Shown piece by piece: positions 1-12,500 of a DNA stretch of 64,000 bases (its first letter is position 1; each line of letters opens with the position of its first letter). The translations under genes were made by a program, and so were the position numbers. Below the pieces are notes generated by a model. That model made no database searches, had not been told where the DNA came from, and was given only the letters and a program-made list of their open reading frames with translations. Source of the DNA: Sinotaia quadrata (Eukaryota; Mollusca; Gastropoda; Architaenioglossa; Viviparidae); contig JALGAQ010000009.1 of the NCBI GenBank assembly GCA_028829895.1, forward strand, positions 1,674,001-1,738,000, written 5' to 3'.

Positions 1-513
1 TCAATTAGCTGTACCGATTGAAGTGCGCTACGTTGTCTACCCACATTTGTATTAAAGAAACACACATCCTCCTAATGTTTAATATGTGCGCCAAAAAATA
101 TGTTACAATATATTTTTGGATCTGCACATTTGTGCCTAAACCTTGTCTAATAGACCATCGCTCTGATCACCGCATAACATTTAAAAATTTCATATAGCAA
201 TAGAGAAGGGCTCCGGATAACTGTCTCCGTTAACTACCTCATGCGAGTTCATTTAATTTGCCATCCAACACTTCGCCTTTGTCTCTTAGGTTCACAAAGT
301 TTGTTGTTTTACCATTACTGGGTTCAGGTAGAAAGAGCAAACGGTATGACAATGATAAATTATCTATGGATTAGAGAATTAAGATGAAATCAACAACATA
401 AAATTACCACTCTTCTTTGCTGAATTTGCCATATTCGGATGTGGTCAATGAAAAAATTTCTTGTTTAAACAGTGATGAGAGACAAAAGAAACACAATAGT
501 CTTGAAGACTCAC
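1..513. other. Intronic or flanking sequence, nothing recognised
   Basis: AT-rich sequence downstream, in transcription sense, of the coiled-coil exon at 514-622. I see no convincing coding exon, repeat family or RNA gene in it. It is probably intron of the minus-strand gene, because the 514-622 exon ends in a GT splice donor in split-codon phase and so must continue to the left of the window. Confidence 0.4.
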
Positions 514-622
514 GCGTGAATACTTCGACGAAATGAATGGGCTCTTTGTTCGAAAAATTGACCTCGAAGTTCATGGAGTTCATGTTTGAGTTGCTCCATT
601 TCTGCCAACCTGGCGTCGTCAA
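514..622 (-). CDS. Coiled-coil exon of the unidentified gene
   Basis: The acceptor is tttctag just above 622 and the donor is GTGAGT at 513-508. The 109-nt exon enters with two bases that complete a GTT codon with the G left by the 11449-11517 exon, and it leaves two bases (GC). It encodes a strongly helical, charged segment including LAEMEQLKHELHELRG, continuing the coiled coil of the preceding exon. The downstream exon is outside the window. Confidence 0.65.
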
Positions 623-3600
623 CTAGAAACGAAATAAGTTACGATGCTAAGCATGAGTAGTTAGACCTAAACACAGGCTAATAAAAATGTCATACATACT
701 GCATACACATGACATTTGGGGTTGAAATCTCTGAATTCACATGCTACGTAATGTGACTTAATTCGTTATATATATTAGGTTCATTTTAATGAAATTATTC
801 ACAAAATATTTTCTTTGAAGGTAATTTAGTACATTTTATGGGGTAATCTATGGTTGCCGAAATTTCGTTTTGCCAAGAACTGAGATCAAAGATGATATGG
901 AAGCTTTCATGAGGATCCAGGCACATAGCTTTACTTTAGGCTGAAGATAACTGTTGCTTGATAACTCATGTTTGGAGAGAGCTGCTGTCAAACCAAACAT
1001 GGACTCTATGAAATACACGGATATTGCATTGGCCGAATAGTATTCCTCGTGACACCGAATACACCAAGCAATTGGGTACTATCTCTCATCGATTGCGGTT
1101 TATCTATCCTATTTCATTTGCGTTCACAACGTGCGTTGTACAGTCTAGAACGCGGGTCACCAAACTACAGCCCGGAACGCCAGCTTATCCGGCCACATTT
1201 TTCATTGTTTTTTGGCAAAACCATGCACACTGTTGTAGCTGCCCAGTCGCCATGCGCTAGCTCAAACGACCAGCTAATCAGCGAAGTACTCACCAAGCGG
1301 TCGCACTAGCAAGGACTCTAAAAATAGCTATGAAGTCATAACACGATTGAGGCTGCAGAGAGTAAACAAATAGCGTATAAGATGGCAGAAAGAGGAAAAT
1401 AGCTTGATGACGGCAACTTTATCAAGAATTGTGTGATCGAAGGTGCAAATGATTTGTGTCCTGAAAAGAAACGATTTGTGTTGAAGTATCAGCCTTTCAG
1501 CAACTTCAGTCCCGCGAGGAGCAAAAGAACTTGGGGAGAACAGATTGTTGCAGATACAGTAGAAAGCCGAGAACGTTTTGTGGCCTACTCTGGCGTTGTA
1601 TGAGTCCACTGATCTGTTGAAACACGTTGCAGGTTAAAACGCTTATTCCTGATGTCAACGTGGATTTTAAGATAACGGAACAGCTAGAATCCGTTTGCAG
1701 CATGCATACCACGACAACTGGAAAGGACATATTTGTTGAATTTCGAAAACCTTTGAAAAAATATAACCGTCAGTGGAATCAGCTTAGGTGTGTTACAGTT
1801 CATGGTGGAAGAAACATAAGTGGATTGAAGAAGGCCCTGGTGGGGTATATCAATACACACTTGAAGGATTTGCAATGTTCAGGTGCTTTGTTTATACACT
1901 GCATCATAAAGCAGCAACCCCCTCTGTGAGAAAGACCTAGATGATTCTGGTTTACTGAAACCCGTTGTTTCTTCTGTGAATTTTATTCGAGGCCATGCAC
2001 TCGATCACTGTCAGTTCCTGTTCTTTAATGAAGTAATTGCTTTTGAGTTATATGACTTGCCTCATCACACAGCAGTAAGATGACCAAGCTGTGGTAAATG
2101 ACTGTTTACATTTTTCAAGCTCCGAAATGAAATAGATGATTTTATCACAAAAAGATAGAGCTGATCTACGGTTGTCGGAGCTTTCCTGGCTGGCTAAGTT
2201 GCATTTTTGTCAAAGCACATTCCATACGAAGGAATTGAACTTGAAATTTCAGAGAAAGGACAACTTGATCAGTGATCTGTACACTTAAATCACTGGATTT
2301 CAAAGAAAGTCATCTCTGTTTGATGTACCACTGTAAGGAGAAAAATTTCCATTTCATATTTTACAAGAACTTTTCGCTCCAATCGTTGAACATGTCGACC
2401 TCGCTCTTCCAATAAATGGTAACTTGGAGAAGCCTTATTTCGAGAGATATTCATGTCTTGACAGAATCGAGTGTCATTCATCTGTTCCAATATATATGCT
2501 TGGCTCCAATCAGTCTCAACAGATTACGATGTTTGTCACTCCGGTTTGTCTTATTTATTCTTCTTTTGGTTTATATAATAATCTCTTATTTTTCCAACTT
2601 TTTCTATTCGTCTTCCAGTTGGTCTGATCTTGTTTTATTTTTTTCTTCTTCTTAAATATTTTTAACTTTAACTTCATTTGCACAATACTGAGAATAACAA
2701 TAGTAGAGTTTTTGTTAATAGCATTTTATCAGCATTACCTATATCATTATTATTAGTAGCATAATGTTATTAATGTCATTCCTTTATTATTACTGTTGTT
2801 ATCGTCTACAATTATTTATCCCATTTAGGGTTTTTCCATTTAATATTTTCTGTAACATATACGTTTATATTTAATGCATCGTAGTCTGTGACTGTAGAGG
2901 CCTATACTAGAAAAACACACTTTAACACAGTCGCTACAGACAATGGGTGTTCGGCTTTCATAACCCATGTTATTTTCGGTTTTTTCTTATCACGCAACTT
3001 CTTGTGGTCTTGGTCTGTTCTTTCAGCTGCTGATTTTATGACGCTCCGCCAGCTGCTGCGATCCGCTGCACGTTTTTCCCAGTTCACCAGGTCGATTTCT
3101 CCGCATTTGATGTCACGCTTGACTATGTCCTTGTAGCGTAGGTTCTGTCTTCCGACTGACCTAGAACCAGCGGCAAGTTCACCGTATAGCATGGCCCTTG
3201 GGATGCGGTTTTCTTCCATTTGTGTTACATGTCCAATCTAACGTAGACGTCTATTAGTCAGAGTGCAAACATACTTTGGAGTCCGGCTCGTTGAAGGACG
3301 GCGTTGTTTGAGGTGTGATCGTGCCATTGTATGTGTAGTATTCTCCGAAGATTGCGTAAGTGGAACACATTTAGTTTGCGTTGCTGATGTGAATACAGCG
3401 TCCATGTTTCTCTGCCGTAGATCAGAGTGCTCAACACGCAAGATCGGTAAATCTACATTTTTGTATTGATAGTCAGCATTGGGTTTCTCCAGCCGCGTTT
3501 GTGCAGTCGCGACATTATTGTTGCTGCTTTACCAATACGCTTGCTTAGTTCGGAATCTAAAGAGAGGTTAATAGAGATAGTGGATCTCAGATAAAGCAAT

Positions 3601-6069
3601 TCATCTACCACCTCTAATGTATGGCCTTCAATCGAAATTTCCGGCGCACCACTAACCCCTTGGCCAATGCCGAACAGTGTCGGTGCAAGCACTTAACCTT
3701 GCTCTACTCCGTTTTTGATGAGAAATGCATTTGAGTTAGAGCCATCATATTGCACCGTGCCTTGTCGTGGAAGACGACAATCATTTGCAGCAATTTTGGA
3801 GGGCAGCCGATTTTCTGCAGGAGTCTATATAGTCCAATTGAACTGCCTTTGTAAAGGCAACAAAGGCCATGTACAATGGTCGGTTTTGCTCCTGACATTT
3901 TTCTTGCAGTTGCCTAAGGGAAAATATCATATCGATGGTTGATCTTCCAGCTGGGAATACACATTGAATTTCTGGATAGATTCGTTCAGTTAGAATTTGA
4001 ACTCTTTTGAGTGCAACGCGAGCTAATACTCTGCCGACGACGTTGAGAAGGGAGATGCCGCGGTAGTTTGAGCAGTCGCTTCGGTCTCCTTTGTTCTTGT
4101 ACAATGTAATTATTTTTGCGTCACACATTTTTTGTGGAACGGTTCCTTTCTCCCAGCATTGAAGTAATAGTTGATGCAGTTGCTGAAGTAGAGAAGTTCG
4201 AACTCCAGCTTTCAGGATCGCAGCTGTGATGCCATTTTGACCAGTGGCTTTCCCGTTTTCCATTTTTTCAGAGCATCTTCCAGTTCTGCAACCGTCAGTT
4301 GATTACCCAGTGTAGTAATTTCAGGCAGATTTGCGGCGCTTTCTATTGAAGCATCAGATACTGTAGTTGAATTAGAGTACAGTCCTTTTTATTATTCAGC
4401 GCACCTCTCCATCTTCTTTTATCGTCCGTAATGCTGACGCCGTTTGCTGCAAACATCACACATACAAATTCAAACCTCCAAAATTCCTCCCATTTGGGAT
4501 CAATAAAGCATTATTATTATATTGTTATATTATATGTATATATTATATATATTGTAACCTGGATGATATATTACTTGAGTTACATTTGAAACTGTTTGAT
4601 TTGCAGGCAAACGACATCGTTGAAGAAAATTACGGAGAAAGAAAACTCGAATTTGACCGTTGTTTGTCTGATGTCGGGTTCTTAAAACGGAAAGATCAGT
4701 GATTGTCTGCGAGCAAACATTTTCAAAAATGATGTGTGTGAAGTCAACACATAGAACCAAGTTGACTGATGCACAGTTGAAAGAAATTCTCATGATTGGA
4801 CGCGTCAATTTCAAATTTAATGTTGAGGATATCTTGAAAGACAAATGTCAGTTGCACAAATCTCGCTCGCATTTTTCCTGTGTAGTTTGTGAGATTCGTG
4901 TATGTGAATTATTTATCCATTGTTAGTATGTATTACATGACTAACTTTTGTTAAGCCCTTTGATGACCTCTGTTCAGTAAATTGTTATATTTTCTCAAAT
5001 TAGGACATCGTTCTTCTCCTAAGTTATGGTTAAAGCGAATGCTTATGGAGCCCGCGCTTGCGATTTTGTCAGTTAACCGGCCTCTGTGAAAGAAGTTTGC
5101 TGACCTTCAATCTAAAAGGACTACGTAGAACAAAGTTTCTTGTTAACAATCGGCGTATTGTATTATTTTACCAACGTTTCGGTCTGCTACTGCAAGGTAA
5201 AAGAGGAACAGAATATTGTACAACTGTCATTTTTATAGCAAACTGGATCCGTCTCCAGTTTCTTCGTTTTTATCCAATCCTGTCCAAGCGCCTGTCTTGA
5301 GTTTCTTGGCTCCAATCTGCCATCTGTCATGTCGATCCGTTGCGAGACGATGAGTGTCGACTACTTGAACCGTAATCTCAGTCACGCACGGCTTAACACC
5401 ATTATTGTATTACCCCTTATTCCACGCCTTGCGATGACGTTCACGTCTACGGTCCCCCCGCACTTGAGGATTGATACATGTGATAAATCTCTCACGGATT
5501 TTCCCTGTGTGAGAATTTTCGCTCCTCACCCATATTTGTCGTCAAGTCTCTATCTACCAGCAGCGTTCGGAGCAGACAGGATAAACTGATCCGATCCTGT
5601 TTCAGGCCTTTTTAATCAAGCTGCCAATTGGGGACGCAAATAACCAAGAGGTCTACATACAACAACATTTGTCATATTAAAGTGCCATGGCAACTCTCCC
5701 AATCGGACTTGCTAGAGTATGTAGGCAACTCCAACAAGACGCATTGTCGGGGTTCCAACAATCAACCAATCCGAAAATATTCACTGGCCACAATATCTCG
5801 CCAGTGAATGATGGCCAGTGGCCATCTTATATTCATATATAACGATCTTCCTAAGTTGGACACCAACTTATTCATATTAATTTCACCGTGCTTCATATTT
5901 CCATAGGTTCGATAGGCTCTTTCACAAGTTACTTAAACTGCATGGTCTTCGATTAAGTCAGACGTCATAAACAAACTCACTTGCTAGTAATAAACAGCGC
6001 GTAAGATTTTTTCAATGGAATAAAATGATGGCGTTGAGAAAAGAATTATGAATGAAAAGTCAAATGCAA

Positions 6070-6146
<77 letters not shown>

Positions 6147-9100
6147 GCAAACACGGTGCAATACGATAGCTCAACATCAAGCGGATTCCCGATAAAGAAT
6201 GGATTAAAGCAAGGTTGTGTGCTTGCACCGACATTGTTCGGCATTTACTTTTCAATGCTGCTCGCATACGTCTACAGGGATTCAAATGATGGGATGTTCG
6301 TTCACACCAGGAACGACGGTGGATTATTCAACCCTGTGCGACTTCGGGCCAAAACTAAAATTCGAAAAGTATTTTTGAGGAAGCTGCTGTTTGCGGACGA
6401 TGCGGCCATGACGTCCCATTCTGAGGAAGGATTACAGCGGCTAATAAGCTGTTTCGCCAATGATTGCAAGGAATTCGGCTTAACAATCAGTTTAAACAAA
6501 ACCATAGTCATTGGCCAAGGGTTAATAGTGCGCCGGAAATTTCAATTGAAGACCGCACACTAGATGTAGTAAATGAATTCCCCTATCTGGGATCCACTAT
6601 CTCCAGTAACCTCTCTTTAGATTCCGAACTAAGCAAGCATACTGGTAAAGCAGCACATTTACCGATCTTGCGTGTTGAGCACTCTGATCTACGGCAGCGA
6701 AACATGGACGCTGTATTCACACCAGCAACGCAAACTAAATGTGTTCCACTTACGCACTCTTCGGAAAATGCTATAAATACAATGGCACGATCACATCTCA
6801 AACAACGTCGTCCTTCAACCAGCCGGACTCCAAAGTATGTTCGCACTCCTGGCTCATAGACGTCTACGTTAGATTGGACATGTAACACAAATGGAAGAAA
6901 AACGCATCCCAAGGGCCATGCTTTACGGTGAACTTGCCGCTGGTTCTAGATCAGTCGGAAGACCGAACCTACGCTACATGGACATAGTCAAGCGTGACAT
7001 CAAATGCGGAGAAATCGACCTGGTGAACTGGGAAAAACGTGCAGCGGATCGCAGCAGCTGGCGGAGCGTCATAAAATCAGCAGCTGAAAGAACAGACCAA
7101 GACCACAAGAAGTTGCGTGATAAGAAAAAACCGAAAATAACATGGGTTATGAAAGCCGAACACCCGTTGTTTGTAGTGGCTGTGGTAAAATGTGCTTGTC
7201 TAGTATAGGAAACTTACGGACGCGGAAAGAATGTTAACATACAGCTCAGGGCACCCTAAGCAAACCTTCAAAAGTATCGCTATAGCCGCGATTAAAAGAG
7301 CCAAAGAGTTATGCAGCGAGGAAGGAGATAGAAAGGCAGCGGTAGATCAGGTCATCGGCAGACTTTTAAACAATGGGTATCCGAAAAGCTTCGTGAGGCA
7401 ACAACTCCATATGGTAGAAAGCTCGCCGACAACAAAGGATGATAGAACTTGTTAGGAACTGTGGTCATTCCATACAAACAGCAAACTTCGGAAACCATTA
7501 GGAGGATTCTCAACAACATCAACATTAGAGTAGCTTACAGAAAAGGGGAATGTCTCAGGACAAATTTGGTGCTCTTAAAGGACAGGCTTCCAAAAGATAG
7601 GACTTCTAACTGTGTCTATGAGATTAAATGTTTGGACTGTCCGAGTACATACATAGGACAGACGGGAAGGGAACTACGCATCAGGGTGACCGAACATCGA
7701 CGTAGAACAAACAAAAGACGGCCAACAACGTAGAATATCAAGCCTTAGTACGAGATTCGGCTATGGCGGGACATGCCTTAGACACAGGACACAACATAGA
7801 CTTTACAGGGGTGCGCGTAATCCGAAAGGGCTTCCGGTCGGTTATGGAGCGACTGATGGCAGAGGCAATAGAAATAGCTAAGTCGAGCACAGCGCTAAAT
7901 CGTATAGAAGGGATAGAGCTATCTGAAACGTGGAAAGCCATGATAAATTCCAAATGATTAGATGTATTGCGCAGAGGATATTAAGAATGACTAGAAATTT
8001 AAAAACCAAATTAAACTGAATTTCACCATGATTCCCGAATCACCACAAGATATGCGGGTAGCGAATATCCAGGTTATATGAAGAATAGCGATCGTCCACA
8101 CGAAAGTGTGGCAAAATGGTCGTTGGTGATTTCGCTACAGCATATACGCAGTGTTCGGGGATCTCACGGTCTTAGAATAGCGCATAGATTAAGTGGGGCA
8201 AACATTAAAATGTTAAAAATTAGACTAGTCCACACGTCATAATCTGAATCACCACGAGGGATCCGTGTAGAGAGTATCCTTGGATATCGAATTGATAGCG
8301 ATCGTCTACACAAATGTGTGGCAAAATGATCTGTACAGCATTTCTCAGGGTTCGGGTTACTCGTGGTCTAAACAATTAGTGGAACTATTTAACAAAATTA
8401 GATTAAGCTGTGTGCTCTTTTAATTAAATTAAATTGGTTTTCCACGCCACAACCCCAAACAATCCGGGGTCAAATAGGCGCTAAAAGTGCATAGGAGACT
8501 TGATTAGTGAAATCGGGGGATGTGAGGATTTATATATATGTAAATGATACTAATCGCGTCTACCGGTAGTAAGATTATCCGCCAGTATTTTTCCGAAAAC
8601 ATTCACAGGAAGCACCTGAACGCATGCGTTTCACTCTTATTGGAGATCATCAGCAGGGCGTATCAGTTCGATCTGGGGATCGAACCCAGCACTTCGTTCG
8701 TGCCAGCCGGCGCTCTAACCACTGAGCTATGGCGGCCCGTTGAACGTTGCGGAAATTTCCTATTGGAGTATCTTACTCATGGTAGATCGTGATTAGTGTT
8801 TACATTAAGCTGGACATGATCGAGCCGGGATAAGGTTACGGATTATCGCTCACAGGACACTGGGCTTTACGTCTTGGTGTGGGTAGGGATAAGGATTATC
8901 GTGTTCACAGATTATCGCTCGCACGACGCTGGGATGTACGTAACAGGGTGAATAGGCCTCAACACGGGATCTAGGTCATCCTATGGTTCGTAGGTGAGGG
9001 GGGAACTTACCAATTCCATCGTATGGCATGATGACAATGGACATGGATCAACGACAGGACAGGCAAAAAACTCAAGACAGGCCCTTGGACAGACCGAAAA

Positions 9101-9461
9101 ATAAAGACTTCGATCCTACTTCCAGCTTGCCATATATAATGTTAGTCACACTATAATCTGTACACCTTTTTTACCTTGACAAAGGTCTTGCAGTGGCAGA
9201 CCGAAACGTTGGTTGAATAAAAATACGCCGATGGTTATCAAGAGACCTTGTTTTACGATAAACACTACTATTATTATTCACAATATCATACAAATGAAAT
9301 TAAAGCTAAGAAAAATTAAAAGTAAAACAAAATCAGACCAACAGAAACAGGAATGGAATAAGTTAGAATATTAAGAGATTAATATATCAATCAAAAGAAT
9401 AAGGGATAAGTCAAAACGGAGTGACAAACACCATAGGCTATCGAGGCTGACGGTTGCCAAA

Positions 9462-9518
<57 letters not shown>

Positions 9519-12500
9519 ATATTTTAACGTAAGGTAGTGCACACCAATGCAGTCAACACTTGTGTGATATTCCACCACTAAACTTATTTCACCTAATAAA
9601 TAGACGTGTCATGATGTGCCAAAGTTCATCATTTATTTCCAGTTATATATATATATATATATATTATATATTATATATATATATATTGCGAAGTTTAGAA
9701 CGAGGTGTATAGACGGTGTATAGACGGGTGAGAAAGAACTAATAAAACCAGAAACTCCCACTTGCATTATTCGATAACGAATCAGAGCATTGAATTGAAA
9801 CGTCACTAATACAAATTTTTCTACTCGGTGTTCGCCTTTTTCCTAAAAAAACAAATATATATAACCACAAGAGAAAAATACTCATTGACAAGTGAGAATG
9901 ATAGAGAATAGCATATGTATGACGCATAAATAACCGTAGCTTTTAGATTCAAATTTCAATCGCTTTTCCAATGTGTCACTTTTCTTATGAAATTGTAGTG
10001 GATTACAGGGATTAAGAGATAAGGGATATCCACTACAATTAAGTTGAATCGGACCCGCCTGACTACGGTTAAATCAGAACGCCATGCGGGACAAATAGAT
10101 GTTTATTGGCAAGTTCACACTAGCCAGACAAGTGTCTGTAGACGAGTCAGTATACGAGTGTGTAGACGAGTGATCAAAGTTTAAAAGTGAATGATATTTT
10201 AAAGATCGCTTACCAACGCAAGTTCACGTCAAAATGTTACATCATACGTGAACGCCACTCATGTCGGGAACAACGGTTGCTGTGCCGAGTGTCGACAATT
10301 ATCTCTTGGCACATTAGAGTGCCATGGCAATTCTAACAATTGGACTTGCTAGATAATGAAGACAACTCCAACAAAATCATAAAATTAATTTCTAAAGAAT
10401 GTCCTAAACGCAACCCCCCTCTAATTCAGAGGTACCAATATACTTGAAGACAAGCAATTCAAATCATCTGACGGGAAATTGGTTATGGAGAAATAATGGA
10501 TCAATATATTGGAAAGTATGGTAGCCTCGTTAATATCACTCCCAAGGATAAGGCTGGATCAACGTTTCAGCTTAGGTACCTCCTTAAAATGGACTATGCA
10601 TTATATTGCACTTTATTGACTGTTGTCAGTCTTAAAAGAATACAGTGCATGCCTCCCCGGATAACTTGTAAGGTCTTCCTGATTTTTCTTAGTATATATA
10701 TGCATTTCCCCATAAGCATCAGACTTCGTCAGAAGCCCTGACAAGAGGTGCCTGGCATGATAATATCGTACGAAAAAGTAATTCAATGTTCGTCAATATT
10801 TGGGCATTCTAACAAATAAAAGCGTGCAAGTCACGCGTGCTGCCATAGCTTAGTGGTTTGCACGATGACGAGTTGGGAACGCGTTGTGGGTTCGATTCCC
10901 GGAGTGGACAGATATGCCTGCTGATGATCGTTAATGAGCATGAAACACGGTATATCGGGCATCTGCTATACTAAGAAGAGGTCAAATTTACGAAGACTAC
11001 CATATAAGGGGTGGAATAGGAACTTAATTTTTAAATGACTATTTTTTATTGAATATTTTTGCTCACATTCATTCGATTTTTCGTACAATTCATTTGCTTA
11101 TATTTTATTTACTGCACCGACATCTGTGACCATAGAGGCCTATACAAGAAGGTAGATCTTTCCAAAGTTACTACAAGCAACGGATACTTGACTTTGAAAG
11201 TGCGTGTTTTGTCCGGCTGAGCCAACTTTCTTTAGGGGCCTGTACGGTCCCGTTCGACTGACCAAGTGAAATAATTTTATAAGTTCAACAAGTTGGACGT
11301 AAAACTATGCATTATTTTCTATAAGAACAGTAAAAGTGCGCCCTGAGAGGCAAGTTAATATCACAGCCCCAACAAGTCATTTGGCACAAATATCACCGAT
11401 TGAGAACATAATACAAAGTAACTAAATATTACAACTCGTAGGCCTTACCGTAGACCTTCTTTTCCAAACCACTGAATCGATCATTGAATTCTGTTTTCAG
11501 GTCCACCAGAGTGAGTGCTCTTCACAAGCAACAAAAAGAAGAATGATGGATAAGACAGGTTAGACTTACGTACTGATTTGTTTCGATAGAGATTCGAACA
11601 CGTGATTCAGCAAATTGTGTTCTTTCGGTTCGTCGGGCTCAATTATGGTTACTGTAAACGGGGTACTGAAGAATGAAAAGACACAATAGTTGGATGATTT
11701 TTGACGTAAACAGTTATCAGAATAGATTACTGCTTCATAGAATATGTGCTCTTCTGAACAGCCAACTCTTAATCTAATGATCAGCGAAAACTGAATATTA
11801 TATAAAGTGAGTGCGATGGGATGTTAAACAAATCCCAGGGGAATCGAATCATGGCAAACTCACCTATTGTGTCTCGCGAATATATTCTTACTGTGTAGAG
11901 GTGATATTGCTCATTTCCTCTGTACATCACCATAAGGGGATACATCATATCGCGCGTACAAGGAAAATGGATGTACCTATGCAGTGCTGAACAGCTTTTA
12001 TTCAAAACATTCAGTGTAGCTACGTTTCAAAACAGGTATCCTGAATGCGCTTGAAGAAAATAGCGTTTATTGGCGCAGGCCTCGCTCTTGTTATTTTCTA
12101 TCATCAACTGCCAGTTTAAGGGGGTAACACTTATAACATATCTGGCTGCCCATACCTTCTAATGCTTCCAATATTTTTAAACTAAATCCGTGCTGAAGAA
12201 TCCGTACGGCCAATGCTCTTTATGGTGTTTTTATGCGAAATTCCTCGCCATTGAGCAATTACTCATTGAGCTTACACTTTGAGCACTTGTCCGGTGCAAT
12301 CAATTAAACAAAAATAAATCACGCTAGAGAAAGAGATATATAAATAAATGATACTTTAGGTATTTTCACTTGGGATTTTAAAGTACATCTCTCCGGGACG
12401 TGGATACGACAGCCGGAATATTGCTCGTGCAACAAGTGGAAGTAATTTCCTACAGCGATAATTAAGCACGCATGCAAATGCGCAAATTTCTCCCGAGGTA

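Noticed and set aside
8028..8400. Hammerhead ribozyme in the PLE 3' units
   Set aside because: Some Penelope elements carry hammerheads, but here only a GAAA-capped hairpin is present; no CTGANGA core lies nearby on either strand.
8664..8740. Possible functional tRNA gene on the minus strand
   Set aside because: Boxes A and B are good, but no proper acceptor and anticodon stems form, and the same sequence recurs in SINE copies with a hammerhead downstream.
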